Source of the DNA: Crocinitomix sp044361315
GTDB lineage: Bacteria > Bacteroidota > Bacteroidia > Flavobacteriales_D > Crocinitomicaceae
Assembly: GCA_044361315.1 (NCBI GenBank)
Contig: JBIKJA010000014.1
Coordinates: 1 to 64,000, forward strand
Length of the DNA stretch: 64,000 nt
Direction of reading: 5' to 3'
Both the position numbers and the translations under genes were made by a program. The notes under the pieces are model-generated. The model had not been told where the DNA came from and ran no database searches. It saw nothing but the letters and a program-made list of their open reading frames with translations. Positions 43,016 to 51,638 of the stretch are shown here, in pieces; position 1 is the stretch's first letter; the number at the start of each line of letters is the position of its first letter.

Positions 43016-45649
43016 CTAATCTACAACGAGTGGTTGTCCGTGCATTTCTAGTTCTTTGAAATGTTTAACTAGGTTTAATGCTTCTGGAATAACATCGCTA
43101 CTTAGCACTATTAATGACCCTTTTACTGCATTTTTAATAGCAAATTTAATTGCTTCGCGTTCGGAAGGAATGATGGTTGTTTTAATGGAAGGATTTTTCA
43201 TTTGAATACCATCGTTTAACATTTTGATCAATTCTTCTTCTGTTTTTCCTCTCAGCCTTTTATCTTGCCGGATAATGATTTCATCAAACATTTCGGCGGC
43301 GATGGATCCCATTTCGTTGTTGTCCTCTACCCTACGATCACCAATTCCTGCAATGATGCCGACTTTTACGGTTGCCTTCAATGAGTCGACGAATTTTTGT
43401 AAAGCACGCATTCCAGCTGGATTGTGCGCATAATCAAGGAGCACGGTGAAATTATTAAACTCGAATAAATTTAATCTTCCAGGTGTTAAAGATGGCGAAG
43501 GGATAAAAGTTTCCAATGCCGCACGCATATCTTCAATGCTGATGCCTTGAATATTTGCCGCAAGAATTGCAGGAAGTACATTTTGAATCATGAATTCAGC
43601 TTTTCCTCCATAAGTTAACGGAATTTCTTCTACTTTCATCACCCGCATTTTCCATTCTCCTCGACAAATAGTCACATAGCCATTTTCATAAATTGCAGTG
43701 ATTCCACCCATCCGTTGCAGAGCTTTGATTCTTGGATTATTTTCATCCATCGAAAACAAGGCGACATTACAAGTTACGTTTCGACGCATTTCATACACTA
43801 AATCATCATCAGCATTTAAAATGGCGTAACCGTTTGGTAAAACAGTTTCAGGCACCACTGCTTTAACTTTTGCCAATTGTTCGATGGTATGAATTCCTTT
43901 TAAGCCTAAATGGTCAGCTGCCACGTTTGTCACAATTCCGATGTCACAATTTTTAAACCCTAAACCAGCTCTTAAAAGTCCACCTCGAGCACACTCTAAC
44001 ACTGCAAAATTGACCGTTGGATCTTTCAATACAAATTCAGCACTTGCTGGTCCGGTGCAATCGCCAGACATCAACAAACGATTTTGAATATAAACGCCAT
44101 CGGTGGTGGTATAACCTACCCGGTGTCCTTTCATTTTAACTATGTGTGCAATTAGTCGTGTAGTGGTTGTTTTACCATTGGTACCAGAAACGGCAATAAT
44201 TGGAATTCGTCCCGTGGTTCCTTGTGGGAACAATTTATCGATTACGTGACCTGCCACATTTCTTGGAAGACCTTTGGTTGGTGCCAAGTGCATTCTAAAT
44301 CCAGGGCCTGCATTAACCTCAAGTACTGCTCCCCCAGTATCAGAAAGCGGTTGAGTAATGTCAGTCGTCATGATGTCAATTCCACAAATATCTAGGTCAA
44401 TAATTTTTGAAATTCGTTCGCACATGGATACGTTGGCAGGATGTACAATATCTGTCACATCCTCTGCTGTACCACCTGTTGATAGGTTGGCGGTGTCTTT
44501 CAAAATCAACACTTCGCCTTCTTTTATCACCGTATCAACCGTGTAACCTTTACCTTTTAAAATACTCAAGGTTAGATCATTAATTGTTATTTGGGTCAAT
44601 ACATTTTCATGTCCATATCCACGTCTTGGATCAGAATTTACGATTTCTACCAATTCTTTTACCGTAGATTTACCATCACCAATCACATGCGCAGGTGTTC
44701 GTTTTGCTGCCGCTACTAGTTTGTGATTGATGACCAAAATTCGGTAATCTTCTCCTACAATATATTTTTCAATTATCACCGCCGGAGACACCACTTTTGC
44801 CGCATTAAATGCAACGAGAGCATCTTCATAATTATTGACATTTACGGTAATTCCTCGTCCATGATTTCCACCCACAGGCTTTACCACTAATGGATAACCA
44901 ACATAACGGCACGCTTCTTCCAAACTATTTTCGCGGCGAATGATTTCACCTCTAGGCACTTCTACTTGCGCTTGTTCGAGTAAAAATTTCGTATCTTCTT
45001 TATCGCAAGCTAATTCAACACCAATACTACTTGTTTCACTGGTGACAGTGGCTTGAATTCGCTTTTGATTTGCGCCATATCCTAATTGACACAACGAATA
45101 TTTATTCAATCGAATCCAAGGAATTCCGCGTGATTCAGCTTCTTCGATAATTGAACCAGTACTTGGACCTAGGCGCTCTTCTTCGCGGATTTCACGCATT
45201 TCTTGAATATCCGACGCCAAATCGTAGGGTTTTCCATCGATTAAAGCTTGACAAATATCAACGGATACTTTAGCCGCAAAACGACCTACTTTTTCTTCGG
45301 CATAGGCAAAAACGACATTGTACACACCATGCTCGCCATACGTACGGGTGCGACCAAAACCAACCTCCATACCTGCCATTGATTGAATTTCAAGGGCAAT
45401 GTGTTCGATAATATGCCCCATCCATGTCCCTTCTTCGACACGTTGAAAAAATCCTCCTGGTGTTCCAACTGAACAACGATGGGATTGCATGTTTGGAAAC
45501 ATTGCTTCGAGACGCTCTCTAAAACCTTCAATTTTATTTGAGGGAAGGTCTTCCATTTCTTCTAAATCCAACACCATTACAATTAATTTGTGACGTCGAA
45601 CCGACCAGTAATTAGGTCCTTTCATTGCGTTTATTTCGCGAATTCTCAT
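43016..45649 (-). CDS. cphA: Cyanophycin synthetase
   Basis: The protein has 877 residues, the usual CphA1 length. It polymerises multi-L-arginyl-poly-L-aspartate, a nitrogen reserve, using ATP. The N-terminal domain is about 1-160 (MRIREINAMKGPNYWS). The ATP-grasp domain is about 215-475, with GNHGRGIT at 261-268 and LEVNAGPGFRMH at 443-454, and adds Asp. The Mur-ligase-like domain is about 480-877, with P-loop GTNGKTTT at 489-496, and adds Arg. It is divergent from cphB with a 208-bp shared control region containing a 7-bp palindrome. All three domains look intact, so it should be active. Confidence 0.97.
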   Translation of the reverse strand: MRIREINAMKGPNYWSVRRHKLIVMVLDLEEMEDLPSNKIEGFRERLEAMFPNMQSHRCSVGTPGGFFQRVEEGTWMGHIIEHIALEIQSMAGMEVGFGRTRTYGEHGVYNVVFAYAEEKVGRFAAKVSVDICQALIDGKPYDLASDIQEMREIREEERLGPSTGSIIEEAESRGIPWIRLNKYSLCQLGYGANQKRIQATVTSETSSIGVELACDKEDTKFLLEQAQVEVPRGEIIRRENSLEEACRYVGYPLVVKPVGGNHGRGITVNVNNYEDALVAFNAAKVVSPAVIIEKYIVGEDYRILVINHKLVAAAKRTPAHVIGDGKSTVKELVEIVNSDPRRGYGHENVLTQITINDLTLSILKGKGYTVDTVIKEGEVLILKDTANLSTGGTAEDVTDIVHPANVSMCERISKIIDLDICGIDIMTTDITQPLSDTGGAVLEVNAGPGFRMHLAPTKGLPRNVAGHVIDKLFPQGTTGRIPIIAVSGTNGKTTTTRLIAHIVKMKGHRVGYTTTDGVYIQNRLLMSGDCTGPASAEFVLKDPTVNFAVLECARGGLLRAGLGFKNCDIGIVTNVAADHLGLKGIHTIEQLAKVKAVVPETVLPNGYAILNADDDLVYEMRRNVTCNVALFSMDENNPRIKALQRMGGITAIYENGYVTICRGEWKMRVMKVEEIPLTYGGKAEFMIQNVLPAILAANIQGISIEDMRAALETFIPSPSLTPGRLNLFEFNNFTVLLDYAHNPAGMRALQKFVDSLKATVKVGIIAGIGDRRVEDNNEMGSIAAEMFDEIIIRQDKRLRGKTEEELIKMLNDGIQMKNPSIKTTIIPSEREAIKFAIKNAVKGSLIVLSSDVIPEALNLVKHFKELEMHGQPLVVD

Positions 45650-45763
45650 AAATTATTTCTTCTAGGTTTAATTATATTTTATTCTTGTTGCATTAATTAC
45701 CAATCTGTTAAATATTTTTAAATTCGTACATGCTACATTCAAGAGACGAATTTGAAGCCTTTA

Positions 45764-45781
45764 TTAACGGCAGTCCGTTAA
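45764..45781. promoter_or_regulatory. Palindrome between cphA and cphB
   Basis: A perfect inverted repeat TTAACGG-cagt-CCGTTAA lies in the middle of the divergent intergenic region, about 40 bp upstream of the cphB -7 element. It is a good candidate operator for a dimeric regulator. Confidence 0.55.
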
Positions 45782-45821
45782 CGAATTGTTCTAAATATAT
45801 CATTTTTTTATTCAATTGACG

Positions 45822-45829
45822 TAAATTTG
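45822..45829 (+). promoter_or_regulatory. -7 element of cphB
   Basis: TAAATTTG, an exact TAnnTTTG match, lies 29 bp before the cphB ATG. It predicts a 5' leader of about 25 nt. Confidence 0.6.
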
Positions 45830-45857
45830 CAAAGAACAATGATTTAAAATACAAAAG

Positions 45858-46724
45858 ATGATTCGTAAACAAGCTAAAGGGATTTTAATCCCGGTTGGGG
45901 GGAATGAAGACAAGGGTCATGAGGAGAATGAGATGTACACATTAGAATTTATTCAGGAGGGAATTTTATTTCATATTGTCCGCGAGGCGGGTGGAGTAAA
46001 TGCAAAGATTGTGGTTATTCCGACAGCATCAAGTATACCAGCTGAAGTTTGTGAAACTTATCGTCAAGCGTTTGAAAAGTTGGGGTGTTTACATGTTGAT
46101 TTTTTGGATATTAGAACGAGGGAGGAAGCGGAAGCTCCAGATGCGTTAGCATTAGCAAGAGCAGCGGATTGTGTGATGTTTACGGGGGGGGATCAATCTA
46201 AGATTACAAATTTTATTGGGGATACAATTTTGCATAAAATTTTAATTGACCGCTATTCGAATGAGAAATTTGTGATTGCGGGAACAAGTGCCGGAGCAAT
46301 GTGTATGTCTGAAGAGATGATTACAGGGGGAAATAGTTCTGAATCGTTTAGAAAAGGTGTGGTTGGCATGGGTAAAGGCATGCGGTTTACACCCAATTTA
46401 ATTATTGATTCTCATTTTATTCATAGAGGAAGATTTGGCCGATTGATGGAGGCTGTCGCACGGTTTCCCCAATTAATTGGAATTGGTTTGGCCGAAGACA
46501 CTGGATTAATTATCCGAAATAACAGCGAATTCGAAGTTATCGGATCCGGGATGGTGATTTTGTTTGATGGAAGAAATATATTGCATAATAATATTGACTT
46601 ATTGAAGGTTGGCACTCCAATGACGTTGACAAATATGACCACACATGTCCTTGCAAATGGCGACAAATTTGATTTAAATACACGTGTGATTAAAGCCTTA
46701 CCTATTTCTTCGCCGTTTATCTAA
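45858..46724 (+). CDS. cphB: Cyanophycinase
   Basis: The protein has 288 residues, a serine exopeptidase of family S51 that releases beta-Asp-Arg dipeptides from cyanophycin. Catalytic Ser144 is in AGTSAGAM, the GGDQ loop is at 110-113, and the DSHF-IHRGR segment (184-192) with His186 and Arg residues forms the substrate pocket typical of cyanophycinases. There is no signal peptide, so it works on intracellular granules. With cphA it completes the storage cycle. The dipeptide-cleaving isoaspartyl dipeptidase is not in this window. Confidence 0.95.
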   Translation: MIRKQAKGILIPVGGNEDKGHEENEMYTLEFIQEGILFHIVREAGGVNAKIVVIPTASSIPAEVCETYRQAFEKLGCLHVDFLDIRTREEAEAPDALALARAADCVMFTGGDQSKITNFIGDTILHKILIDRYSNEKFVIAGTSAGAMCMSEEMITGGNSSESFRKGVVGMGKGMRFTPNLIIDSHFIHRGRFGRLMEAVARFPQLIGIGLAEDTGLIIRNNSEFEVIGSGMVILFDGRNILHNNIDLLKVGTPMTLTNMTTHVLANGDKFDLNTRVIKALPISSPFI

Positions 46725-46760
46725 GGATAGAAACTTCTAGAAAAAGTAAACAAGAATTAG

Positions 46761-47099
46761 TCAAAAGGTCAATTCGAAAGAAGGATCCCAAAAAACTTTG
46801 TCAAATCCAACGATTTGATCATTTACAATCTGATGCCCTTCAGCGATTAATTTTTCCTCCATTTCTGTTGGCGTCGAAAAGTGTATTTTTCCAGAAAGTA
46901 ATCCTATCCGATTTACCACCCGATGTGCAGGAATTGACAAACTACTTTTATGTGACGTATTCATTGCCCAGCCAACTAGTCTGCTCGAACGTTTAGCGCC
47001 CAAGTAATTTGCGATGGCACCGTAAGAAGTTACCCTCCCTTTTGGAATTTGCTCAACTACTTGGAAGACATCTTGGTAGAAATTGCGATTTTGATCCAA
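46761..47099 (-). CDS. Alkyltransferase-like (ATL) DNA-binding protein
   Basis: The protein has 112 residues and equals the C-terminal DNA-binding domain of O6-methylguanine transferases (IPKGRVTSYGAIANYLGAKRSSRLVGWAMN). The active-site PCHR is replaced by PAHR (Ala58), so it cannot take up alkyl groups. Such ATL proteins bind O6-alkylguanine and flag it for nucleotide excision repair. The start is TTG 47099 because no ATG or GTG precedes the domain. The first 43 bp overlap the preceding unknown gene in another frame. Confidence 0.88.
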   Translation of the reverse strand: MDQNRNFYQDVFQVVEQIPKGRVTSYGAIANYLGAKRSSRLVGWAMNTSHKSSLSIPAHRVVNRIGLLSGKIHFSTPTEMEEKLIAEGHQIVNDQIVGFDKVFWDPSFELTF

Positions 47100-47635
47100 T
47101 TGAAGAAATTTAACAGGTGGAATCGTTGGAATTTTTTCTGAGTTCCAACTGCTGGATTGATCCAGTAATAGGTTGATTCTGTAATTCGAAGATATAATTC
47201 AGGTTCCTTGTTCAATGTAGCTAATCTTCGGTTTGACAACAAGATGTAAAACCCTTTAAATTGACAATTTAAGTGTCGTTGTCCATCTTTTATAGAAAGA
47301 ATTGTTTTCACAGAATAATCCCCTTGGTATTTGCATGAATCCACAAATTTTTGATTGGTCATAAACCCCTTTTTCAAAAGCTGGCTTTGGGTAAAAACGT
47401 GATATTGAGGCAAATTATTTATATTTTGTGGTTTAAAGACCTCATCATTTGGGCTAAAAATTTCCAGTAAAATTCGTTCTTCTGCTAATTGATCTAAAAA
47501 AAATAGGTTTTTAATTTCTCCTAATGCTTCGTCGGCACAGGAAAAACGAATTGATGACAATTCTTCTTCGCTATTAAATTTGCTAATCCCCACTTTCTTT
47601 TTTATCTCTTGATTATTACGTTTATATTTAACCAC
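47057..47635 (-). CDS. Hypothetical protein
   Basis: Not recognised. The protein has 192 residues from GTG 47635, basic, with no signal peptide or membrane helix. Features are KYKRNNQEIKKKVGISKF at the start and a conserved-looking middle (HVFTQSQLLKKGFMTNQKFVDSCKYQGDYSVKTILSIKDGQRHLNCQFKG). It lies 30 bp downstream of trmB and overlaps the ATL gene by 43 bp, so translation of the two may be linked. The C-terminal 40 residues could be affected if the true end lies elsewhere. Confidence 0.6.
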   Translation of the reverse strand: MVKYKRNNQEIKKKVGISKFNSEEELSSIRFSCADEALGEIKNLFFLDQLAEERILLEIFSPNDEVFKPQNINNLPQYHVFTQSQLLKKGFMTNQKFVDSCKYQGDYSVKTILSIKDGQRHLNCQFKGFYILLSNRRLATLNKEPELYLRITESTYYWINPAVGTQKKFQRFHLLNFFNWIKIAISTKMSSK

Positions 47636-47665
47636 CGTTGCCTAATTTAGCAAAAAAAAATGGAG

Positions 47666-48346
47666 CTAAGAAATTTTAAACTTACAATATTTGATCGTAA
47701 ATCCTTTGGTGGAAAAAATTGTTTCGTAATGTGTTTTAATTGAGAGGATTTCTTTGGTTTCTTGATCCAATGAATCAGGCATTTCTTTATACAAGTCCCA
47801 CGTCTTTTCCAATAATTGATACTTGTTTTCTTCGATTTGTTCCATGGTAGATTCAAAAAGAATATCGCTGTCCGTTTTTAGGTGAATAATACCACCTGGT
47901 TTTAAAAAATGTCTGTATTTATCAATAAAAACCTTAGAACTAAGTCGTTTATTTGGTTTTTTTGGTTGAGGATCCGAAAAAGTTAACCAAATCTCGTCAA
48001 TTTCATCTTCACCAAAAAAGGCGTGTACAAAATCAATTCGCCCTCGGACAAAGCCGATGTTTTGAATGTTATTTTCTTCCACCACGTGCGCTGCTTCCCA
48101 AATTCTTGCTCCCTTGATGTCCACTCCAATGTAATTTTGATGCGGGTATTTTTTTCCCAAACCTAAAGTGTATTCCCCTTTTCCACAGCCAAGTTCGACA
48201 ATGATTGGGTGGTTGTTGTTGAAGTATTTCGCATGCCAATTACCTTTCATTTTAAAGGTATCGGTCGTTACTTCTTCAAAATTTGGTTGAAAGACACAGG
48301 ACATTTCGTCCATTTCTTTAAAACGCCGTAACTTATTTTTCGCCAT
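47666..48346 (-). CDS. trmB: tRNA (guanine-N7-)-methyltransferase
   Basis: The protein has 226 residues and makes m7G46 in tRNA with SAM. The motifs are VELGCGKGEYTLGLG (SAM loop, about 51-65), NYIGVDIKGARIWEAA, and the signature WLTFSDPQPKKPNKRL. The start, ATG 48346, is one base after the stop of the upstream HEAT-like gene, so they form one operon. Confidence 0.96.
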   Translation of the reverse strand: MAKNKLRRFKEMDEMSCVFQPNFEEVTTDTFKMKGNWHAKYFNNNHPIIVELGCGKGEYTLGLGKKYPHQNYIGVDIKGARIWEAAHVVEENNIQNIGFVRGRIDFVHAFFGEDEIDEIWLTFSDPQPKKPNKRLSSKVFIDKYRHFLKPGGIIHLKTDSDILFESTMEQIEENKYQLLEKTWDLYKEMPDSLDQETKEILSIKTHYETIFSTKGFTIKYCKFKIS

Positions 48347-48347
48347 T

Positions 48348-48896
48348 TTAAAGGAGGTTATTTCTGCTTTGTAATTCTTGCGTCAATTCTCTTAAGAGAT
48401 CCATTTTAGCATCTTTTGCATCCTTATTATTTCGCAGATATTCGGTTAAAACTAGCAGGGCATCAAATAATTGATTTTCGGAAAATTCTTCTTCAACAGA
48501 TTCTACAATCGACAGGCACTCTAGTGCATGCATCATTTCTCCTTCTGTTCCGGCAATGACAATTTCTCGCAAATAAGGTCGATAATCCAACCCTGAACTC
48601 CAAATTGATACGAGCAAATCATGTCTTAATACGATAAAACGCGGATCTACTAACGCATTGGCGATTTTTTCAGGGACTTTGGTTGATTTGGTGGTATTTA
48701 AAAGATCGATGATTTCTTTTCTGACTTCATTCACCGGGTTTTTAGTCAACAGAATTAATAAGGGCTCGATGGTGTTTTCATTTCCATGAATTTTCAATGA
48801 TTGAATGGTTGACACGAGTTTTGCAGGATCATTTTCAGATAAATCAGTTAATAAACCTTGAATTTTCAATTCATCCACTTTTGCCTTGTCTGCCAT
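48348..48896 (-). CDS. HEAT-like repeat protein
   Basis: The protein has 182 residues from ATG 48896 (MADKAKVDELKIQGLL). It is all-helical, with repeated helical pairs (KLVSTIQSLKIHGNENTIEPLLILLTKNPVNEVRKEIIDLLN, VPEKIANALVDPRFIVLRHDLLVSIWSS), which suggests a HEAT/ARM-type solenoid for protein binding. Soluble. No catalytic motif. It precedes trmB, separated by one base, and follows the RNase P RNA terminator. Confidence 0.7.
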   Translation of the reverse strand: MADKAKVDELKIQGLLTDLSENDPAKLVSTIQSLKIHGNENTIEPLLILLTKNPVNEVRKEIIDLLNTTKSTKVPEKIANALVDPRFIVLRHDLLVSIWSSGLDYRPYLREIVIAGTEGEMMHALECLSIVESVEEEFSENQLFDALLVLTEYLRNNKDAKDAKMDLLRELTQELQSRNNLL

Positions 48897-48942
48897 TTGC
48901 TCTTTTTTTTGAAGGGCAAAGATACGATTTTGTATTTGAAAC

Positions 48943-48983
48943 AAAAAATAAGACTTCTTCTGAATTTCGTCAAAAGAAGTCTT
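48943..48983 (-). terminator. Terminator of rnpB
   Basis: A 10-bp stem aagacttctt/aagaagtctt (48950-48959, 48974-48983) is followed on the minus strand by ATTTTTTG. It sits right after the 3' end of RNase P RNA. Confidence 0.85.
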
Positions 48984-48984
48984 A

Positions 48985-49367
48985 AAAACAAACCTATAAG
49001 CCGGGTTCTGTATTTAAAGCAATAAATTGCGGTAAATTCTTGTCATTTATCTAGGCCTAAAGTCACCTTTAGGCTCAATCCATCTACCCTCCAAGATCAG
49101 CCGAGCAAGCTTCAAGCCTTGGTTTACATGATGTTTCAACTCATAAGGTTTACCCTGCCCCATCAAATCGCTTTGTGGGCGGTGGGCTCTTACCCCACCT
49201 TTTCACCTTTTCTCAATAGCACACGTACTGTCGAGTAGTTTATTTTCTGCGGCACTATCTGTCCCCATTGTTATTGCTAACAATAAAGCCTTCTCGTTAA
49301 GAAGTATGATGCTCTTTGTTGCCCGGACTTTCCTCTCTTAAATTTAAGAGCGACAAGACGGTTTGTT
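48985..49367 (-). ncRNA. rnpB: RNase P RNA (bacterial type A)
   Basis: Minus strand. The 5' region contains GAGAGGAAAGTCCGGGC, the conserved CR I sequence, and the 3' region contains ACAGAACCCGGCTTATAGG, the conserved CR V/P4 partner. The outermost helix pairs aacaaacc at the 5' end with ggtttgtt at the 3' end, so the RNA runs from about 49367 to 48987. It is the catalytic RNA that matures tRNA 5' ends. Its promoter and terminator are both visible. Confidence 0.95.
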
Positions 49368-49371
49368 AATG

Positions 49372-49379
49372 CAAAGATA
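49372..49379 (-). promoter_or_regulatory. rnpB -7 element
   Basis: The minus strand reads TATCTTTG, an exact match, ending 5 nt before the predicted RNase P RNA 5' end. This fixes the distance between the -7 element and the start site in this genome. Confidence 0.75.
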
Positions 49380-49462
49380 AGTGATTAGTGAAATAATCTC
49401 CTTGTTTTATGAAGATGTTTGAAAGGCTGGAATAAGCAAAATAGATTCCCTCGTACTTTAGA

Positions 49463-50551
49463 CTAGTTAATCACCAATTGTTGATTGTAAACTTCGCCAT
49501 TTAAAACGATACGCAATAGGTAGGTTCCAGGTGACAAATTCTTCAAATCAATTGAATTAGATTGATCTATGATAACTGGTGCGTAAACTAATTGACCAGT
49601 CGTCGAATAAATTTCGAGTGAACTTGGTTTCTCTTGCATTTGTATGGTGACAAAATCATTGGCTGGATTCGGATAAATTTGAATATTTTCTATTTGTGTT
49701 TCCGCTACTTCCAAATCTAATAAATAACGATCTTTATATTCAACACTTGTGACGGTTGTCGCACCGAAAATTGTTTGGGCAACTACTTGCAGAACAGGAA
49801 TTTTTTGATCCTCTGCCCACCACGTGTAAACTACTTGACTTGGGGTTGGAATTTCGATCCAAGTTGGATCACCTCCAAAACTTATTCTTAACGAATCAGT
49901 AAAATCTAAAAAAGAAATGGTGCGAATAACATCAAATGTTCCAAATGGTGTGGTAATTTCTCCCCATCCATCCACTTGCGATGAACGTTCTTGATACCTT
50001 CTTAAAATTCCATCAAAACCCGGATTTAAGTCGATTTCGAAAAATGAATTTGAAATCCAATTATCACCAAAATTTAATGGTAATTCATATTCGACATCAA
50101 TAATTTCATTTTTAATCGGCACTTGAATGCCTGCAATTTCCAACCCAACTCCAACCAATTCCACGCGATCTGATTCAATTTTGGTAAAAGTAACAGGCTT
50201 TTCAATTGAAACTCCGATTAAATCGGTTGCCGGAATGGCAAAATTAAAAGCATTTTGATAATAATTTGCTTGATAATCTGGATCAAACCAACCATTGTTA
50301 AAAACGAATTGATACGTAATACTGGCATCATTTATTTTAAAAAAAGTATCAATTCGTTGATTTGTCATTTCAAGACTGCTAAAATCCCAAATAAAATCTT
50401 CGCCTGTTGCTTCATAGCCCAAGTCAAAATCTGTTGAGATACTCACCAAAGAGGTATCCCCTCCGTCAGGAAAATCTCCTGAAGTAATTGTTATTTGACT
50501 GAAGGCGGAGGTCACAGACAAAAACAACGCAAAAATCCCTATTTTCTTCAT
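49463..50551 (-). CDS. Secreted protein with T9SS type A sorting domain
   Basis: The protein has 362 residues. The signal peptide is MKKIGIFALFLSVTSAFS. The body (about 20-280) is beta-rich, with no enzyme motif I recognise. The last 80 residues (IYPNPANDFVTIQMQEKPSSLEIYSTTGQLVY...) are a type A sorting domain ending in YNQQLVIN, so it is exported across the outer membrane by the T9SS. It is the fourth and last gene of the ECF sigma operon, 23 bp after the lipoprotein gene. Confidence 0.85.
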   Translation of the reverse strand: MKKIGIFALFLSVTSAFSQITITSGDFPDGGDTSLVSISTDFDLGYEATGEDFIWDFSSLEMTNQRIDTFFKINDASITYQFVFNNGWFDPDYQANYYQNAFNFAIPATDLIGVSIEKPVTFTKIESDRVELVGVGLEIAGIQVPIKNEIIDVEYELPLNFGDNWISNSFFEIDLNPGFDGILRRYQERSSQVDGWGEITTPFGTFDVIRTISFLDFTDSLRISFGGDPTWIEIPTPSQVVYTWWAEDQKIPVLQVVAQTIFGATTVTSVEYKDRYLLDLEVAETQIENIQIYPNPANDFVTIQMQEKPSSLEIYSTTGQLVYAPVIIDQSNSIDLKNLSPGTYLLRIVLNGEVYNQQLVIN

Positions 50552-50574
50552 CTAAGCAAATTTAATTATTCAAA

Positions 50575-51636
50575 TTAATGTAAACCTACTAAAAATTTAC
50601 CAGTTAAGCTGGACAAATTTAATTCTACTGATTTGTCTTGATTTTCTAATCTGCAAGAAAAGTTAAAATTAAACGCTACAAAAGGTTTTCCACTCACTTG
50701 ATTTTGGATGATTTGGATTTCATTCATGTTAAAATTTTCTAATTTATTGACATCAGTAAATTCAGAACTATACCACTCACCATTTTTATACATCGACACC
50801 ACTACACGTCCATAATTGTAGTTCTCGAAGGTATATTCAGGGGCATAATTCGCGGTCATTTCCCAAAAGTCCTTCCCTCCTTTAAAGCGCACAATCCGAG
50901 AAGTAGATGACTCATTTCCAACAACATCAACTATTCGATGTGTAATTTGATAAATTCCATCTTCAATCTCTCCTGAGTAAAACATGCCTGTGCCAACGAG
51001 CATATTGTTTAAATACCATTCATTCACCTCAAATTCATTTTCCGCTTGAACTAAGATTATATTATTTGAGCCTTGAATGCTAAAATCGGAAATGAGTTCT
51101 TTGTTTTCGAACCCGTGTAAAAAACTAAAGTCAAATACATCCGATCCATAATCGGTAAACATTGCCCTTCCTTGAATCCTGCCAAACTCGTCCAATTTCA
51201 TCACATTTGTATTGACAAAATTTCCATTTTTGTCCTCTAATGAGAAATTGTTTTTTTGATTTCCTACTCCTCCAAAATCAAACATTAATTTTGCGTTTTC
51301 TTGCACCAAAAAAGAAAGTTGTTCACTCTCGAAAACATTATATCCGTCGGTTGTTCGTTGCTTTTCAAGTTGAATAAATTCTATTCGAATTTTTTCGTTT
51401 TTAATAGCATTCGACATTTCACCGTAATAGGTGGTTAATCCGTTTTTAGTACTTGTTCCAGATTTAATATCCACATTATCTAATCCTACCGTAAAATTTA
51501 ACGAATCTGAATTGACAAGTCCTTTAATCTTGTAAATTGGATCGTTCCCAATTGGTAATTCAGGGTACGGTTCCTTTTCACAAGCCACCAGCAAAATAGC
51601 TAAAATGAGCGATATTGCACTAATTATTTGTTTCAT
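50575..51636 (-). CDS. Hypothetical lipoprotein
   Basis: The protein has 353 residues. A signal with lipobox LVAC (Cys about 19) is followed by EKEPYPELPIG. The body is beta-rich and the middle contains Ig-like/PKD-like patterns (FEVNEWYLNNMLVGTGMFYSGEIEDGIYQITHRIVDVVGNESSTSRIVRF). It is probably anchored to a membrane on the periplasmic or surface side. No family is assigned. It begins 2 bp after the stop of the sigma-linked fusion protein. Confidence 0.8.
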   Translation of the reverse strand: MKQIISAISLILAILLVACEKEPYPELPIGNDPIYKIKGLVNSDSLNFTVGLDNVDIKSGTSTKNGLTTYYGEMSNAIKNEKIRIEFIQLEKQRTTDGYNVFESEQLSFLVQENAKLMFDFGGVGNQKNNFSLEDKNGNFVNTNVMKLDEFGRIQGRAMFTDYGSDVFDFSFLHGFENKELISDFSIQGSNNIILVQAENEFEVNEWYLNNMLVGTGMFYSGEIEDGIYQITHRIVDVVGNESSTSRIVRFKGGKDFWEMTANYAPEYTFENYNYGRVVVSMYKNGEWYSSEFTDVNKLENFNMNEIQIIQNQVSGKPFVAFNFNFSCRLENQDKSVELNLSSLTGKFLVGLH

Positions 51637-51638
51637 TT

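Noticed and set aside
43016..46724. Horizontal transfer of the cyanophycin genes
   Set aside because: Codon use and base composition look like the neighbours, and no mobile-element signs flank the pair.
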